A stretch of 64,000 nt of DNA from Pseudomonas sp. AL03 (GCF_029960815.1 NZ_JASBRE010000024.1:1-64000), one strand, 5' to 3'. Positions 43,266 to 52,931 are shown, counted from the first letter of the stretch. Made by a program: numbers and translations. The notes: generated from the sequence alone by a model not told the origin.

Positions 43266-44642
43266 TCAGCACTCAACCGCGCTAACCGCCAACCCACCGC
43301 GCGATGTCTCTTTATATTTGTCATGCATATCGGCGCCAGTATCACGCATCGTGCGGATCACCCGATCCAGCGAGATAAAGTGCTGACCATCGCCACGCAG
43401 CGCCATCTGCGCCGCGTTGATGGCTTTCACCGCGGCAATCGCGTTGCGCTCGATGCACGGCACTTGCACCAGCCCGCCCACCGGGTCGCAGGTCAGACCG
43501 AGGTTGTGTTCCAGACCGATTTCCGCCGCGTTGCATAGCTGCTCCGGTGTGGCGCCGAGGATCTCCGCCAACCCGGCCGCCGCCATGGCGCAGGCCGAAC
43601 CGACTTCGCCCTGGCAACCGACTTCGGCACCGGAAATCGAAGCGTTCTTCTTGCACAGAATCCCTACCGCCGCCGCACTGAGGAAATAGTCGACCACGTT
43701 GGCGTCGGTCACCACTTCACTGAACTTCATAAAGTAGTGCAACACCGCCGGAATGATCCCCGCGGCGCCATTGGTCGGCGCCGTGACCATGCGCCCGCCA
43801 GCGGCGTTTTCTTCGTTGACCGCGAGGGCGAAGAGGTTGACCCACTCCATGGCGCTCAACGTTGAGCCGATTACGTTAGGTTTCCCCAGCTCTTGCAGGC
43901 TGCGATGCAACCTGGCCGCACGACGACGCACATTAAGTCCGCCGGGCAGGATGCCTTCGTGCTTGAGGCCTTGTTCGACGCAATCCTGCATGGCGCGCCA
44001 GAGTTTCATCAGGCCGGCACGGATTTCCTCTTCGCTGCGCCAGACCTTCTCGTTGGCCATCATCAATTCGGCGACGCGCAAGTTGTGTTTCTGGCACAGG
44101 CTGAGCAGTTCGACGGCGCTGGAGAAATCGTACGGCAACACCGTGCGATCCAGATCCACTACGCCGCTGGAGGCTTGTGCTTCATCGACGACAAAACCGC
44201 CGCCGATGGAATAGTAGGTGTCGCGATGCAGTTCACCGTCATCGCCCTCGGCGATCAGGGTCATGGCGTTGGGATGGAACGGCAGGTTTTCGTCGATCAG
44301 GCGCATGTCCCGGGCCCAGATGAACGGGACCGACAAGCGACCGTCGAGCAACAGCGTGTGAGTTTCGCGCAGGGTTTCGATGCGGATGCCGATTTGCGAC
44401 GGATCGATCGCGTCCGGCCACTCGCCCATCAGGCCCATGATCACCGCGTTGTCGCTGCCGTGACCGATGCCGGTGGCCGACAACGAACCATAAAGCTGAA
44501 CTTCGACGCGACGCACTTGCTCCAAAAGACCCTGCTCACGCACACCTTGCACGAACAACGCGGCGGCCCGCATAGGTCCCACGGTGTGCGAACTGGAAGG
44601 GCCGATGCCGATTTTGAACAGGTCGAAAACACTGATAGCCAT
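43266..44642 (-). CDS. sdaB: L-serine dehydratase (L-serine ammonia-lyase)
   Basis: 458 residues from the ATG at 44640-44642 (AGGAG ten bases before); 82 codons of open frame upstream are rejected. The N-terminal beta domain begins ISVFDLFKIGIGPSSSHTVG, and the alpha domain has the 4Fe-4S cysteines in ISGAEVGCQGEVGSACAMAA and GLTCDPVGGLVQVPCIERNA. It deaminates L-serine to pyruvate, the exit of the pathway that starts with choline and runs through GlyA. It is a single-chain, oxygen-sensitive Fe-S enzyme of the SdaA/SdaB type. It is divergent from cbcX. In P. aeruginosa the same gene adjoins gbdR. Confidence 0.94.
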   Translation of the reverse strand: MAISVFDLFKIGIGPSSSHTVGPMRAAALFVQGVREQGLLEQVRRVEVQLYGSLSATGIGHGSDNAVIMGLMGEWPDAIDPSQIGIRIETLRETHTLLLDGRLSVPFIWARDMRLIDENLPFHPNAMTLIAEGDDGELHRDTYYSIGGGFVVDEAQASSGVVDLDRTVLPYDFSSAVELLSLCQKHNLRVAELMMANEKVWRSEEEIRAGLMKLWRAMQDCVEQGLKHEGILPGGLNVRRRAARLHRSLQELGKPNVIGSTLSAMEWVNLFALAVNEENAAGGRMVTAPTNGAAGIIPAVLHYFMKFSEVVTDANVVDYFLSAAAVGILCKKNASISGAEVGCQGEVGSACAMAAAGLAEILGATPEQLCNAAEIGLEHNLGLTCDPVGGLVQVPCIERNAIAAVKAINAAQMALRGDGQHFISLDRVIRTMRDTGADMHDKYKETSRGGLAVSAVEC

Positions 44643-45077
44643 TACTGCCGAACTCCTGGATGTCCCAACTCCAGACGCAAAAGCGCCCAGTGACGGAGCT
44701 GCTACGCTGAAGCTGCAATCCGCCGAGATGGCCGCATCATCAGGCTTTTGCCTTGTCGTTCGACGTCTCACACCGACGCACTCATGCCCACAAACGCCGC
44801 GAGCCTTTGACGCTGCGTTTTCGCCGTTTTTTTGCGGATCGGAGGGGCAAAGAGGGCTGAAAAAAGCTGTAAACGACGTCACCGACACTGGATGCGACCA
44901 TCCCTGTACTGGTTACGACGCCCCCTGTAGGCGTCAGATTTTCACTGGTACATGATCGTATCGACTCGATTGCAAGGCGCCGTGGTAGAGCTGTCTCCAA
45001 AACGCCATCCAACCGCAACCTATAAGTGCGGTGGTCCAGTCGGAACACTGCCAAAAAAAACACCAAGGAGTCCATCC
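44643..45077. promoter_or_regulatory. Divergent intergenic region sdaB / cbcX
   Basis: 435 bp with no gene. It contains the hairpin GACGCCCCCTGTAGGCGTC (44918-44935), a T7 tract (GCCGTTTTTTTGCGG, near 44827) and a run of eight A just before the cbcX ribosome site AAGGAG. Shared control of sdaB and cbcX by GbdR is expected, but I could not identify its operator with confidence. Confidence 0.45.
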
Positions 45078-46025
45078 ATGAAAGGTTCCCCGTCGTTGTT
45101 GTTGGCCGCCATGCTGAGTCTGCCGTTTCTGGCTCAAGCCGCCGAACCGGCTCAATGCAGCACCGTAAATTTCTCCGATGTCGGCTGGACTGACATTACC
45201 GTCACCACCGCCACCACCAGCGTCGTCCTCGATGCCCTCGGCTACAAGACCAAAACCACGATGATTTCCGTACCGGTGACCTACAAGTCCCTGGCCGACG
45301 GCAAGAACATGGACGTATTCCTGGGCAACTGGATGCCGACCATGGAAAACGACATCAAGGCCTACCGCGATGCCGGCACCGTGGACACCCTGCGTGCCAA
45401 CCTGGAAAACGCAAAATACACACTCGCCGTCCCGGAAGAGTTGTATAACAAAGGTCTGAAAGATTTCGCCGACATCGCCAAGTTCAAGAAAGAACTCGAC
45501 GGCAAGATCTATGGCATTGAACCAGGCAACGACGGCAACCGCCTGATCCAGAGCATGATCGACAAGAACGCCTTCGGCTTGAAAGACGCCGGCTTCAAGG
45601 TGGTCGAGTCCAGCGAGGCAGGCATGCTCTCGCAAGTCGATCGCGCCCAGCGCCGCAACACCGCCGTGGTGTTCCTGGGCTGGGAACCGCACCCGATGAA
45701 CACGCGTTTCAAGATGAAGTACTTGACCGGCGGCGACGAGTATTTCGGCCCGAACTTCGGCCAGGCAACCATCTACACCAACACCCGCAAGGGCTATGCG
45801 CAGGAATGCAGCAACGTGGGTCAGCTGTTGAAAAACCTGCAGTTCACTCTGGACATGGAAAGCACCCTGATGGGCAACGTCCTGGACGACAAAATGAAGC
45901 CTGACGCGGCCGCCAAAGCCTGGCTGAAAAAGAATCCACAGGTCCTCGATACCTGGCTCGCTGGCGTGACCACCATTGACGGTAAACCAGGCCTGGAGGC
46001 CGTGAAAGCCAAGCTCGCGCAGTAA
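45078..46025 (+). CDS. cbcX: Choline/betaine ABC transporter, substrate-binding protein
   Basis: 315 residues from the ATG at 45078 (AAGGAGTCCATCC). Signal peptide SPSLLLAAMLSLPFLAQAA; OpuAC/ChoX-type domain with VGWTDITVTTATTSVVLDAL, MDVFLGNWMPTMENDIKAY, GKIYGIEPGNDGNRLIQSMI and VFLGWEPHPMN, which include the aromatic cage. About 45 per cent of positions agree with CaiX by eye, so the two are paralogues. It binds choline and/or betaine in the periplasm and docks on CbcWV. It is first of cbcX-cbcW-cbcV. Confidence 0.92.
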   Translation: MKGSPSLLLAAMLSLPFLAQAAEPAQCSTVNFSDVGWTDITVTTATTSVVLDALGYKTKTTMISVPVTYKSLADGKNMDVFLGNWMPTMENDIKAYRDAGTVDTLRANLENAKYTLAVPEELYNKGLKDFADIAKFKKELDGKIYGIEPGNDGNRLIQSMIDKNAFGLKDAGFKVVESSEAGMLSQVDRAQRRNTAVVFLGWEPHPMNTRFKMKYLTGGDEYFGPNFGQATIYTNTRKGYAQECSNVGQLLKNLQFTLDMESTLMGNVLDDKMKPDAAAKAWLKKNPQVLDTWLAGVTTIDGKPGLEAVKAKLAQ

Positions 46026-46091
46026 TCGCTTACGCCGGGCGATCCAGGTCGCCCGGGCTGTTAATTTCCTTGCATGCGGACGTTCACTACC

Positions 46092-46937
46092 ATGCTGATT
46101 GATCAGAAAATACCTTTAGGCCAGTACATCGCGGGCTTCGTTGAATGGTTGACGCAACACGGCGCCAACACCTTCGACGCAATCGCCGTGTCACTGGAAA
46201 CGATGATCCACGGCGTGACTTTTGCGCTGACCTGGTTCAACCCGCTGGCATTGATCGGCCTCATCGCGCTACTGGCACACTTCATTCAACGAAAGTGGGG
46301 ACTGACCGTTTTTGTCATCGCCTCCTTCCTGCTGATCCTCAATCTGGGGTACTGGCAGGAAACCATGGAAACCCTCGCCCAGGTGTTGTTCGCCACCCTG
46401 GTCTGCGTGGTCATCGGCGTGCCGTTGGGCATCGTCGCCGCGCATAAACCGATGTTTTACACACTGATGCGTCCGGTGCTCGATCTGATGCAGACCGTGC
46501 CGACCTTCGTGTACCTCATTCCTACCCTGACCCTCTTCGGTCTGGGTGTGGTCCCGGGTCTGATTTCTACGGTGGTGTTCGCAATTGCCGCGCCTATCCG
46601 CCTGACCTACCTGGGTATCCGTGATGTTCCCGCAGAATTGATGGACGCCGGCAAAGCCTTCGGCTGCTCGCGCCGTCAACTGCTCGCACGCATCGAACTG
46701 CCCTACGCTATGCCAAGCATCGCTGCCGGTATCACCCAGTGCATCATGCTGTCGTTGTCGATGGTGGTGATCGCGGCACTGGTGGGCGCCGACGGCCTGG
46801 GCAAACCCGTGGTCAACGCACTGAACACTGCTGATATCGCCCTGGGCTTCGAAGCGGGCCTGGCGATCGTACTGCTGGCGATCATGCTCGACCGTATCTG
46901 CAAACAACCCGAAGCCAAAGTAGGGGGTGACGCATGA
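46092..46937 (+). CDS. cbcW: Choline/betaine/carnitine ABC transporter permease
   Basis: 281 residues from the ATG at 46092 (an ATG six codons earlier is also possible). It has five to six membrane helices and the permease EAA loop DAGKAFGCSRRQLLARIELP (about 200-220). ETLAQVLFATLVCVVIGVPL and MQTVPTFVYLIPTLTLFGLG are characteristic of OpuAB/ProW permeases. It forms a homodimer in the inner membrane with two CbcV subunits and can be served by CbcX, CaiX and, in P. aeruginosa, BetX. Stop and cbcV start overlap (ATGA, 46934-46937). Confidence 0.94.
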   Translation: MLIDQKIPLGQYIAGFVEWLTQHGANTFDAIAVSLETMIHGVTFALTWFNPLALIGLIALLAHFIQRKWGLTVFVIASFLLILNLGYWQETMETLAQVLFATLVCVVIGVPLGIVAAHKPMFYTLMRPVLDLMQTVPTFVYLIPTLTLFGLGVVPGLISTVVFAIAAPIRLTYLGIRDVPAELMDAGKAFGCSRRQLLARIELPYAMPSIAAGITQCIMLSLSMVVIAALVGADGLGKPVVNALNTADIALGFEAGLAIVLLAIMLDRICKQPEAKVGGDA

Positions 46938-48112
46938 GCATTATTCGCTTCGAAGACGTCGACGTAATCTTCTCCAAAGACCCGCGCGAGGCCTTGAAAC
47001 TCCTCGATCAGGGCATGACCCGCGACCAGATCCTGAAAAAGACCGGGCAGATTGTCGGCGTCGAAAAGGCCAGCCTGGATGTCGAAAAGGGGGAAATCTG
47101 CGTACTGATGGGCCTGTCCGGCTCCGGCAAGTCCAGCTTGCTGCGCTGCATCAACGGTCTCAACACCGTCAGCCGCGGCAAATTGTTCGTCGAGCACGAA
47201 GGCAAGCAGATCGACATCGCTTCCTGCACCCCGGCGGAACTGAAAATGATGCGCACCCAGCGCATTGCGATGGTGTTCCAGAAGTTCGCCCTGATGCCTT
47301 GGCTGACCGTTCGCGAGAACATCAGCTTCGGTCTGGAAATGCAGGGACGACCGGAGAAGGAACGGAAAAAACTGGTCGATGAAAAACTTGAGCTGGTGGG
47401 CCTGACCCAGTGGCGTAACAAGAAGCCGGATGAGCTCTCCGGTGGTATGCAGCAACGTGTGGGCCTGGCCCGCGCGCTCGCGATGGATGCCGACATTCTG
47501 CTGATGGACGAACCGTTCTCGGCCCTCGACCCGCTGATCCGTCAGGGCCTGCAAGACGAACTGCTGGAGCTGCAAAGCAAGCTGAACAAAACCATCGTGT
47601 TCGTGAGCCATGACCTCGATGAAGCACTGAAGCTGGGCAGCCGTATCGCGATCATGAAAGACGGTCGGATCGTCCAGTACAGCAAGCCGGAAGAGATCGT
47701 ATTGAACCCTGCGGACGACTATGTGCGGACCTTCGTCGCCCATACCAACCCGCTGAACGTGTTGTGCGGTCGCAGCCTGATGCGCACCCTGGACAACTGC
47801 AAACGCATCAACGGTTCGGTATGCCTCGATCCGGGCGGCGACTCCTGGCTGGACCTGGCCGAAGGCAACACCATCAAAGGCGCACGCCAGAACGGCGCGA
47901 GCCTGGACCTGCAGAACTGGATTCCAGGGCAAGCGGTTGAAGGCTTGGGTCGTCGACCAACGCTGGTGGATTCGAGTATCGGCATGCGCGACGCGCTGCA
48001 GATTCGATATCAGACGGGTAATAAGCTGGTGCTGCACGACAACAACAAGGTTGTCGGGATTCTGGGTGACAGCGAGCTGTATCACGCGCTGCTCGGCAAG
48101 AACCTGGGGTAG
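46934..48112 (+). CDS. cbcV: Choline/betaine/carnitine ABC transporter ATPase
   Basis: 392 residues, OpuAA/ProV type. Walker A GLSGSGKSSLLR (about 61-72), Q loop near MVFQKFALMPWLTVRENISF, signature LSGGMQQRVGLARAL and Walker B ILLMDEPFSALDP followed by the switch His in VSHDLDEA. A C-terminal extension (about 285-392) corresponds to the position of the CBS pair in osmoregulatory ABC ATPases, but is divergent. It drives uptake of quaternary amines through CbcW. Last gene of the operon, closed by a strong terminator. Confidence 0.94.
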   Translation: MSIIRFEDVDVIFSKDPREALKLLDQGMTRDQILKKTGQIVGVEKASLDVEKGEICVLMGLSGSGKSSLLRCINGLNTVSRGKLFVEHEGKQIDIASCTPAELKMMRTQRIAMVFQKFALMPWLTVRENISFGLEMQGRPEKERKKLVDEKLELVGLTQWRNKKPDELSGGMQQRVGLARALAMDADILLMDEPFSALDPLIRQGLQDELLELQSKLNKTIVFVSHDLDEALKLGSRIAIMKDGRIVQYSKPEEIVLNPADDYVRTFVAHTNPLNVLCGRSLMRTLDNCKRINGSVCLDPGGDSWLDLAEGNTIKGARQNGASLDLQNWIPGQAVEGLGRRPTLVDSSIGMRDALQIRYQTGNKLVLHDNNKVVGILGDSELYHALLGKNLG

Positions 48113-48123
48113 GCAGCAGACAC

Positions 48124-48157
48124 AAAAACGCCGCGAGAGGATCGCGGCGTTTTTGTT
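48124..48157 (+). terminator. Rho-independent terminator after cbcV
   Basis: AAAAACGCCGCGA and TCGCGGCGTTTTT form a 13-bp stem around GAGGA, followed by GTTT. Confidence 0.92.
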
Positions 48158-48196
48158 TACGGGATATCGAGTCAAACAGTATTGCGGCTGATGGCC

Positions 48197-48266
48197 CCTT
48201 CGCGGGCAAGCCTCGCTCCTACAAGTTCAACGGAAATCCTGTAGGAGCGAGGCTTGCCCGCGAAGG
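48197..48266. repeat. Inverted REP pair (R2) between the convergent cbcV and betT
   Basis: CCTTCGCGGGCAAGCCTCGC at 48197 and its inverse ending at 48266; the centre is AAGTTCAACGGAAAT. Next to it GCGGTGCATCTGATGCACCGC (48273-48293) forms a further hairpin near the betT 3' end. Confidence 0.9.
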
Positions 48267-48305
48267 ATGCGACGCGGTGCATCTGATGCACCGCGCCCTT
48301 CAACA

Positions 48306-50312
48306 TTAGCTATAGACCCGGCCAAGGAGCTGCCGATGGCTTTCAAACTGATCGAGCACGTCACGGGTGATCTGATCTTGAGTGAAGCCCATCAAGTCGT
48401 AGTCCTGGCTGCCATTGTGCAAATAAACCTCGGCGCGGTAGTAACGTGCGCGCGGTTCATCAGCACTCTCAGCCGAAACCGTGTCGCTCGCCGCTGCCAG
48501 ATAGCCGTCCAGGCTCACTTCGTAGACAAAAGGGTTGCCCTCTTCCCTCTCGATCCGCAGGCCCATGCAACGCTTGGCCTTGCCCAGCAACGTTTGCACA
48601 TCCAGGCCTTGAGTACGCAGTTGCACCGCAGCCTCTTCCAGCGCCGGGCTCACTTGCTTGTCCATGAAACGCTGAACGATCGACTGATTCGGCTGCAAGT
48701 CCAGCTGAGTCAAACGCTCGCTGAAACCACGACGACCGCGCGCTGCGAGCTCCGCTTGCTCCTGTTCGATCTGCACGTCCTGGCGCATGGCCTTGTGCAA
48801 GCCGAACATGAAGAACACCAGCACCACCGAGAACGGCAGACCGGCCAGCACCACCATGGTTTGCATGGCTTCGAAGTTACCGGCAAACAGCAGGCCGATG
48901 GTCACCAGGGTAATCACCGCCGACCAGAAGATCCGCAGCCAGTGCGGCGCATCTTCGTCAACGTTGCCGCCCTTGCACGAAAGGTTGGCCATCATCACCG
49001 CGCCGGAATCAGCCGGGGTCAGGAACAACACGAAACCGACGAAGATCGACACGCCAATCACGATTTTCGACGCCGGGTAATGCTCCAGCAACTGATAGAT
49101 CGCCATGGACGGCTGTTCCAGCGCCGTCTTCCCGAGCTCCACCGCTCCGTGGTTCATCACCAGGTCCAGGGCAGAGTTACCGAAGATCGACAGCCACGCC
49201 AGGGTGAAACCCAGCGGGATCAGCAGCACACCGGCCACCAGTTCACGCACCGTGCGACCACGGGAAATACGCGCGATGAACATGCCGACGAAGGGGGCCC
49301 AGGAAATCCACCAGGCCCAGTAGAACAGGGTCCACAGGCCCAACCAGCGGTCGGATTTCTCACTGTCGCCTTCGTACACATAGAGGTCGAACGTTTTCAG
49401 CACCACGCTGTTCAGGTAGTCGCCGACGTTTTGCACGAAGCCGTTGAGCAGGTGCAGGGTCGGGCCGAACAGCAGCACGAAAATCAGCAGACCGCTGAAC
49501 AGCACAATGTTCAGGTTGGACAGACGGCGAATACCGTTTTCCACGCCGGACACGGCAGCGATGGTCGCCACGGTGCTCATCACGATGATCACGATCAGCA
49601 GGTTGGTGTTGTTGTGCTCCATGCCGAACAGGTTTTCAAGGCCCGACGACACTTGCAGCGAACCAATCCCCAGGTTCGTCACCAGCCCCAGCAGGGTCAC
49701 GAACATGCCAAAGCCGTCCACCGCATGCCCGGCCGCGCCTTTGACCCAACGCTCGCCGACCAACGGATACAGCGCCGAACGCAATGCCAGCGGCTGGTTA
49801 TGGCGATACGCAAAGTACGCCACGGCCAGGCCGACCAATGCATAAATCGCCCAGCCATGCAGGCCCCAGTGCAGGAACGTCAGCTGAACCGCCTGACGTG
49901 CAGCAAGGTTGCTGCCGGCCACGCCTTCCGGCGGATTGAAGTAGTGGTCCAGCGGCTCGGAAGCACCGAAGTACAACAGCGAGATGCCGATACCCGACGA
50001 GAATAGCATCCCCGCCCAGGCGCCATAGCTGAAGTCTGGGGTGTCGTCCTTACTGCCCAGCTTGAGTTTGCCGTAGGACGAAAACGCCAGGCCGAGCACG
50101 AAGACCAGGTAAGCGGCGATCACCACCATGTAGTACCAGCCGAAGCTGCGGGACAACCAGGCTTGGGCGATGCCGAGCAATCTGCCGGCCTCTTGCGGGG
50201 CAATGATCAGAATGGCGGTCAACAACAGGATCAACGCGGTAGAGGTGTAGAACACCCAACCGTTGACCGTCACCTTCTCGGGTGGGGTCTTTATAAGAGA
50301 GGCAGAACTCAT
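48306..50312 (-). CDS. betT: Choline transporter BetT (BCCT family)
   Basis: 668 residues from the ATG at 50310-50312. Twelve-helix BCCT core (about 25-510): the Gly-rich TM3 segment AGMLFSSGIGISLLYFGASE and the tryptophan-rich TM8 WTLFYWAWWISWAPFVGMFI that forms the quaternary-amine box. A cytosolic C-terminal extension of about 150 residues (from 520) is typical of osmosensing BetT. It takes up choline with sodium or protons for BetA/BetB. It is divergent from betIBA, with the BetI operator in the shared region. Confidence 0.94.
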   Translation of the reverse strand: MSSASLIKTPPEKVTVNGWVFYTSTALILLLTAILIIAPQEAGRLLGIAQAWLSRSFGWYYMVVIAAYLVFVLGLAFSSYGKLKLGSKDDTPDFSYGAWAGMLFSSGIGISLLYFGASEPLDHYFNPPEGVAGSNLAARQAVQLTFLHWGLHGWAIYALVGLAVAYFAYRHNQPLALRSALYPLVGERWVKGAAGHAVDGFGMFVTLLGLVTNLGIGSLQVSSGLENLFGMEHNNTNLLIVIIVMSTVATIAAVSGVENGIRRLSNLNIVLFSGLLIFVLLFGPTLHLLNGFVQNVGDYLNSVVLKTFDLYVYEGDSEKSDRWLGLWTLFYWAWWISWAPFVGMFIARISRGRTVRELVAGVLLIPLGFTLAWLSIFGNSALDLVMNHGAVELGKTALEQPSMAIYQLLEHYPASKIVIGVSIFVGFVLFLTPADSGAVMMANLSCKGGNVDEDAPHWLRIFWSAVITLVTIGLLFAGNFEAMQTMVVLAGLPFSVVLVFFMFGLHKAMRQDVQIEQEQAELAARGRRGFSERLTQLDLQPNQSIVQRFMDKQVSPALEEAAVQLRTQGLDVQTLLGKAKRCMGLRIEREEGNPFVYEVSLDGYLAAASDTVSAESADEPRARYYRAEVYLHNGSQDYDLMGFTQDQITRDVLDQFESHRQLLGRVYS

Positions 50313-50634
50313 GGCACAGATGCTCCGGGCAGTGCGGGAGAAGAACACAAGGCAACGCGGTACCCGACTAATCGGTTAGTTGGCAGCCGACCGGCGGGTG
50401 ATATAAAGACACCCCGAAAAAAGCCCGAAGCCCGGGAGCGCCAGTGCGCAAGGGTTTCGAGCGTTTTCGGATGTCGTTTTTCGCCAACTACGTTTAGGAA
50501 AAACCTGTTAGGTAGCGACGATTTGTCGCAGATCTTATTCTTTGTTGATTGAACGTTCAATCAAAACAAAATAGACTGGCCCTCAATCCGATAGACGTTT
50601 TACGTCCGCCGGAAGGCCTAAGGAGATGTGCAAG
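50313..50634. promoter_or_regulatory. Shared control region betT / betIBA
   Basis: 322 bp without a gene between the divergent betT and betI. Besides the operator palindrome (50545-50564) it has the repeat-like stretch ACCCGACTAATCGGTTAGTT near 50361-50380 with an internal inverted CTAATCGGTTAG. Promoters for both directions must lie here; exact hexamers were not resolved. Confidence 0.6.
50545..50564. promoter_or_regulatory. Perfect 20-bp palindrome, probable BetI operator
   Basis: TTGATTGAACGTTCAATCAA is its own reverse complement. It lies 70 bp upstream of betI and centrally enough to repress both betIBA and betT. Its ATTGAACGTTCAAT core agrees with the sites recalled for BetI-type TetR repressors; choline would relieve repression. 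Confidence 0.75.
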
Positions 50635-51228
50635 ATGCCCAAGGTCGGTATGCAACCCATCCGCCGCCAGCAGTTGATCGAAGCCACATTGCAGGCCGTC
50701 GATCAGGTCGGAATGGGGGACGCCAGCATTGCGCTGATCGCCCGTTTGGCCGGTGTCTCAAATGGCATCATCAGTCACTATTTTCAGGACAAAAACGGCC
50801 TGATCGCTGCCACGGCGCAGTACCTGATGAGCGTGCTCAGCGAGAACGTCACCGCGCGCCGTCAGGCGCTGGCAGATGACAGCCCACGGGCGCATCTGCA
50901 GGTGATCATCGAAGGCAACTTCGACGCCAGCCAGGTCAATGGCCCGGCAATGAAAACCTGGCTGGCCTTCTGGGCCACCAGCATGCACCACCCGTCATTG
51001 CACAGGTTGCAGCGGATTAACGATCACCGCCTGTATTCCAACCTGTGCTGCCAGTTCCGCCGTGTGTTGCCGCTCGATCAAGCGCGCAGCGCCGCCCGCG
51101 GCCTGGCGGCCCTCATTGACGGCTTGTGGTTGCGCGGCGCGCTGTCGGGAGATGCTTTCGACACCGGGCAAGCGCACCAGATCGCTTACGAATACATGGA
51201 TTTCCAACTGGCCAAGCAGGTGAGTTAG
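50635..51228 (+). CDS. betI: TetR-type repressor BetI
   Basis: 197 residues from the ATG at 50635, where AGGAG lies nine bases upstream; the ATG three codons earlier directly abuts AGGAG and is unlikely. The helix-turn-helix (about 25-60) has IALIARLAGVSNGIISHYFQ, and the C-terminal ligand domain includes WLAFWATSMHHPSLHRLQRI, the conserved BetI segment. It represses betIBA and betT and is released by choline. First gene of betI-betB-betA. Confidence 0.94.
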   Translation: MPKVGMQPIRRQQLIEATLQAVDQVGMGDASIALIARLAGVSNGIISHYFQDKNGLIAATAQYLMSVLSENVTARRQALADDSPRAHLQVIIEGNFDASQVNGPAMKTWLAFWATSMHHPSLHRLQRINDHRLYSNLCCQFRRVLPLDQARSAARGLAALIDGLWLRGALSGDAFDTGQAHQIAYEYMDFQLAKQVS

Positions 51229-51335
51229 AGCACACAGAACCGCTCAGCACCTGAACTGCCACTGACCAGCGTTGCCCAAGCTATAAGGCACGCCCAGTGG
51301 TCAACGCCAACCACTTATGCACTTGCGAGGACACT

Positions 51336-52808
51336 ATGGCCCGTTTCGAACTGCAAAAACTCTACATCGATGGCGGCTACTCCGACGCCAGCAGCGACGC
51401 CACCTTCGAAGCCATCAACCCGGCTAACGGTGAAGTCCTCGCAACCGTACAGCGTGCGACCAAGGAAGACGTTGAGCGTGCTGTGGTCAGCGCTGAAAAG
51501 GGCCAGAAAATCTGGGCCGCGATGACCGCCATGGAGCGTTCGCGCATCCTGCGTCGTGCCGTGGACATCTTGCGCGAGCGCAACGATGAACTGGCTGCCC
51601 TGGAAACCCTGGACACCGGCAAGTCGTACTCCGAAACCCGTTACGTCGACATCGTTACCGGCGCTGACGTGCTGGAGTACTACGCAGGTCTGGTTCCGGC
51701 TATCGAAGGCGAGCAGATTCCGTTGCGCACCACTTCGTTCGTCTACACACGTCGCGAGCCGCTGGGTGTTGTGGCCGGTATCGGCGCGTGGAACTACCCG
51801 ATCCAGATCGCCCTGTGGAAATCCGCACCAGCCCTGGCGGCCGGTAACGCGATGATCTTCAAGCCAAGCGAAGTCACGTCCCTGACCACGCTGAAACTGG
51901 CCGAGATCTACACCGAAGCCGGCGTTCCGGCTGGCGTGTTCAACGTGCTGACCGGTAGCGGCCGTGAAGTCGGCACTTGGTTGACCGAGCACCCACGCAT
52001 CGAAAAAATCTCCTTCACCGGCGGCACCGACACTGGCAAGAAAGTGATGGCCAGCGCTTCCGCGTCTTCGCTGAAAGACGTGACCATGGAGTTGGGCGGC
52101 AAATCCCCGCTGATCATTTTCGACGACGCCGACCTCGATCGCGCCGCCGACACCGCGATGATGGCCAACTTCTACAGCTCCGGTCAGGTCTGCACCAACG
52201 GCACTCGCGTGTTCGTACCGACTCATCTGAAAGCCGCTTTCGAAGCCAAGATCGCTGAGCGTGTTGCGCGCATCCGCATCGGCAACCCAGAAGACGAAAA
52301 CACCAATTTCGGCCCGCTGGTCAGCTTCGCCCACATGGAAAGCGTGCTGGGTTACATCGCCAAAGGTAAGGAAGAAGGCGCTCGCGTCCTGTGCGGCGGT
52401 ACTCGCCTGACCGACGGCGACTTCGCCAAAGGCGCATTCGTGGCACCGACCGTGTTCACCGACTGCACCGACGAGATGACCATCGTTCGCGAGGAAATCT
52501 TCGGCCCGGTGATGAGCATCCTGACCTACGACACCGAAGAAGAAGTGATCCGTCGTGCCAACGACACCGACTTCGGCCTGGCGGCTGGCATCGTCACCAA
52601 AGACCTGAACCGCGCTCACCGCGTGATTCACCAACTGGAAGCCGGTATCTGCTGGATCAACGCCTGGGGCGAGTCCGACGCCAAAATGCCGGTCGGCGGC
52701 TACAAGCAGTCGGGCGTGGGCCGTGAGAACGGCATCAGCTCGCTGAACAACTTCACACGCATCAAATCGGTACAGGTCGAACTGGGCGATTACGCCTCGG
52801 TGTTCTAA
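51336..52808 (+). CDS. betB: Betaine aldehyde dehydrogenase
   Basis: 490 residues from the ATG at 51336 (GAGGACACT upstream), the standard BetB length. Catalytic Glu in VTMELGGKSPLI, catalytic Cys in SSGQVCTNGTRVFVP (Cys near 286), NAD motif SFTGGTDTGKKV, and substrate/cation loop residues typical of the family. It oxidises betaine aldehyde to glycine betaine with NAD(P)+. It lies 107 bp after betI and 155 bp before betA, from which a repeat element (52825-52931) separates it. Confidence 0.96.
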   Translation: MARFELQKLYIDGGYSDASSDATFEAINPANGEVLATVQRATKEDVERAVVSAEKGQKIWAAMTAMERSRILRRAVDILRERNDELAALETLDTGKSYSETRYVDIVTGADVLEYYAGLVPAIEGEQIPLRTTSFVYTRREPLGVVAGIGAWNYPIQIALWKSAPALAAGNAMIFKPSEVTSLTTLKLAEIYTEAGVPAGVFNVLTGSGREVGTWLTEHPRIEKISFTGGTDTGKKVMASASASSLKDVTMELGGKSPLIIFDDADLDRAADTAMMANFYSSGQVCTNGTRVFVPTHLKAAFEAKIAERVARIRIGNPEDENTNFGPLVSFAHMESVLGYIAKGKEEGARVLCGGTRLTDGDFAKGAFVAPTVFTDCTDEMTIVREEIFGPVMSILTYDTEEEVIRRANDTDFGLAAGIVTKDLNRAHRVIHQLEAGICWINAWGESDAKMPVGGYKQSGVGRENGISSLNNFTRIKSVQVELGDYASVF

Positions 52809-52824
52809 ACCCCGGCTGAAAACC

Positions 52825-52931
52825 CTGTAGCAGCTGCCGAGGTACGAGGCTGCGTTGCGTGTCCGCAGGACCGCCCTCAGAGGGCCGCTGCGCGACCCAA
52901 CGCAGCCTCGTGCCTCGACAGCTGCTACAGG
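52825..52931. repeat. R3 inverted repeat between betB and betA
   Basis: CTGTAGCAGCTGCCGAGGTA at 52825 faces its inverse ending at 52931. It shares the internal asymmetric sequence GTGTCCGCAGGACCGCCC with the element at 59321-59424. Confidence 0.88.
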
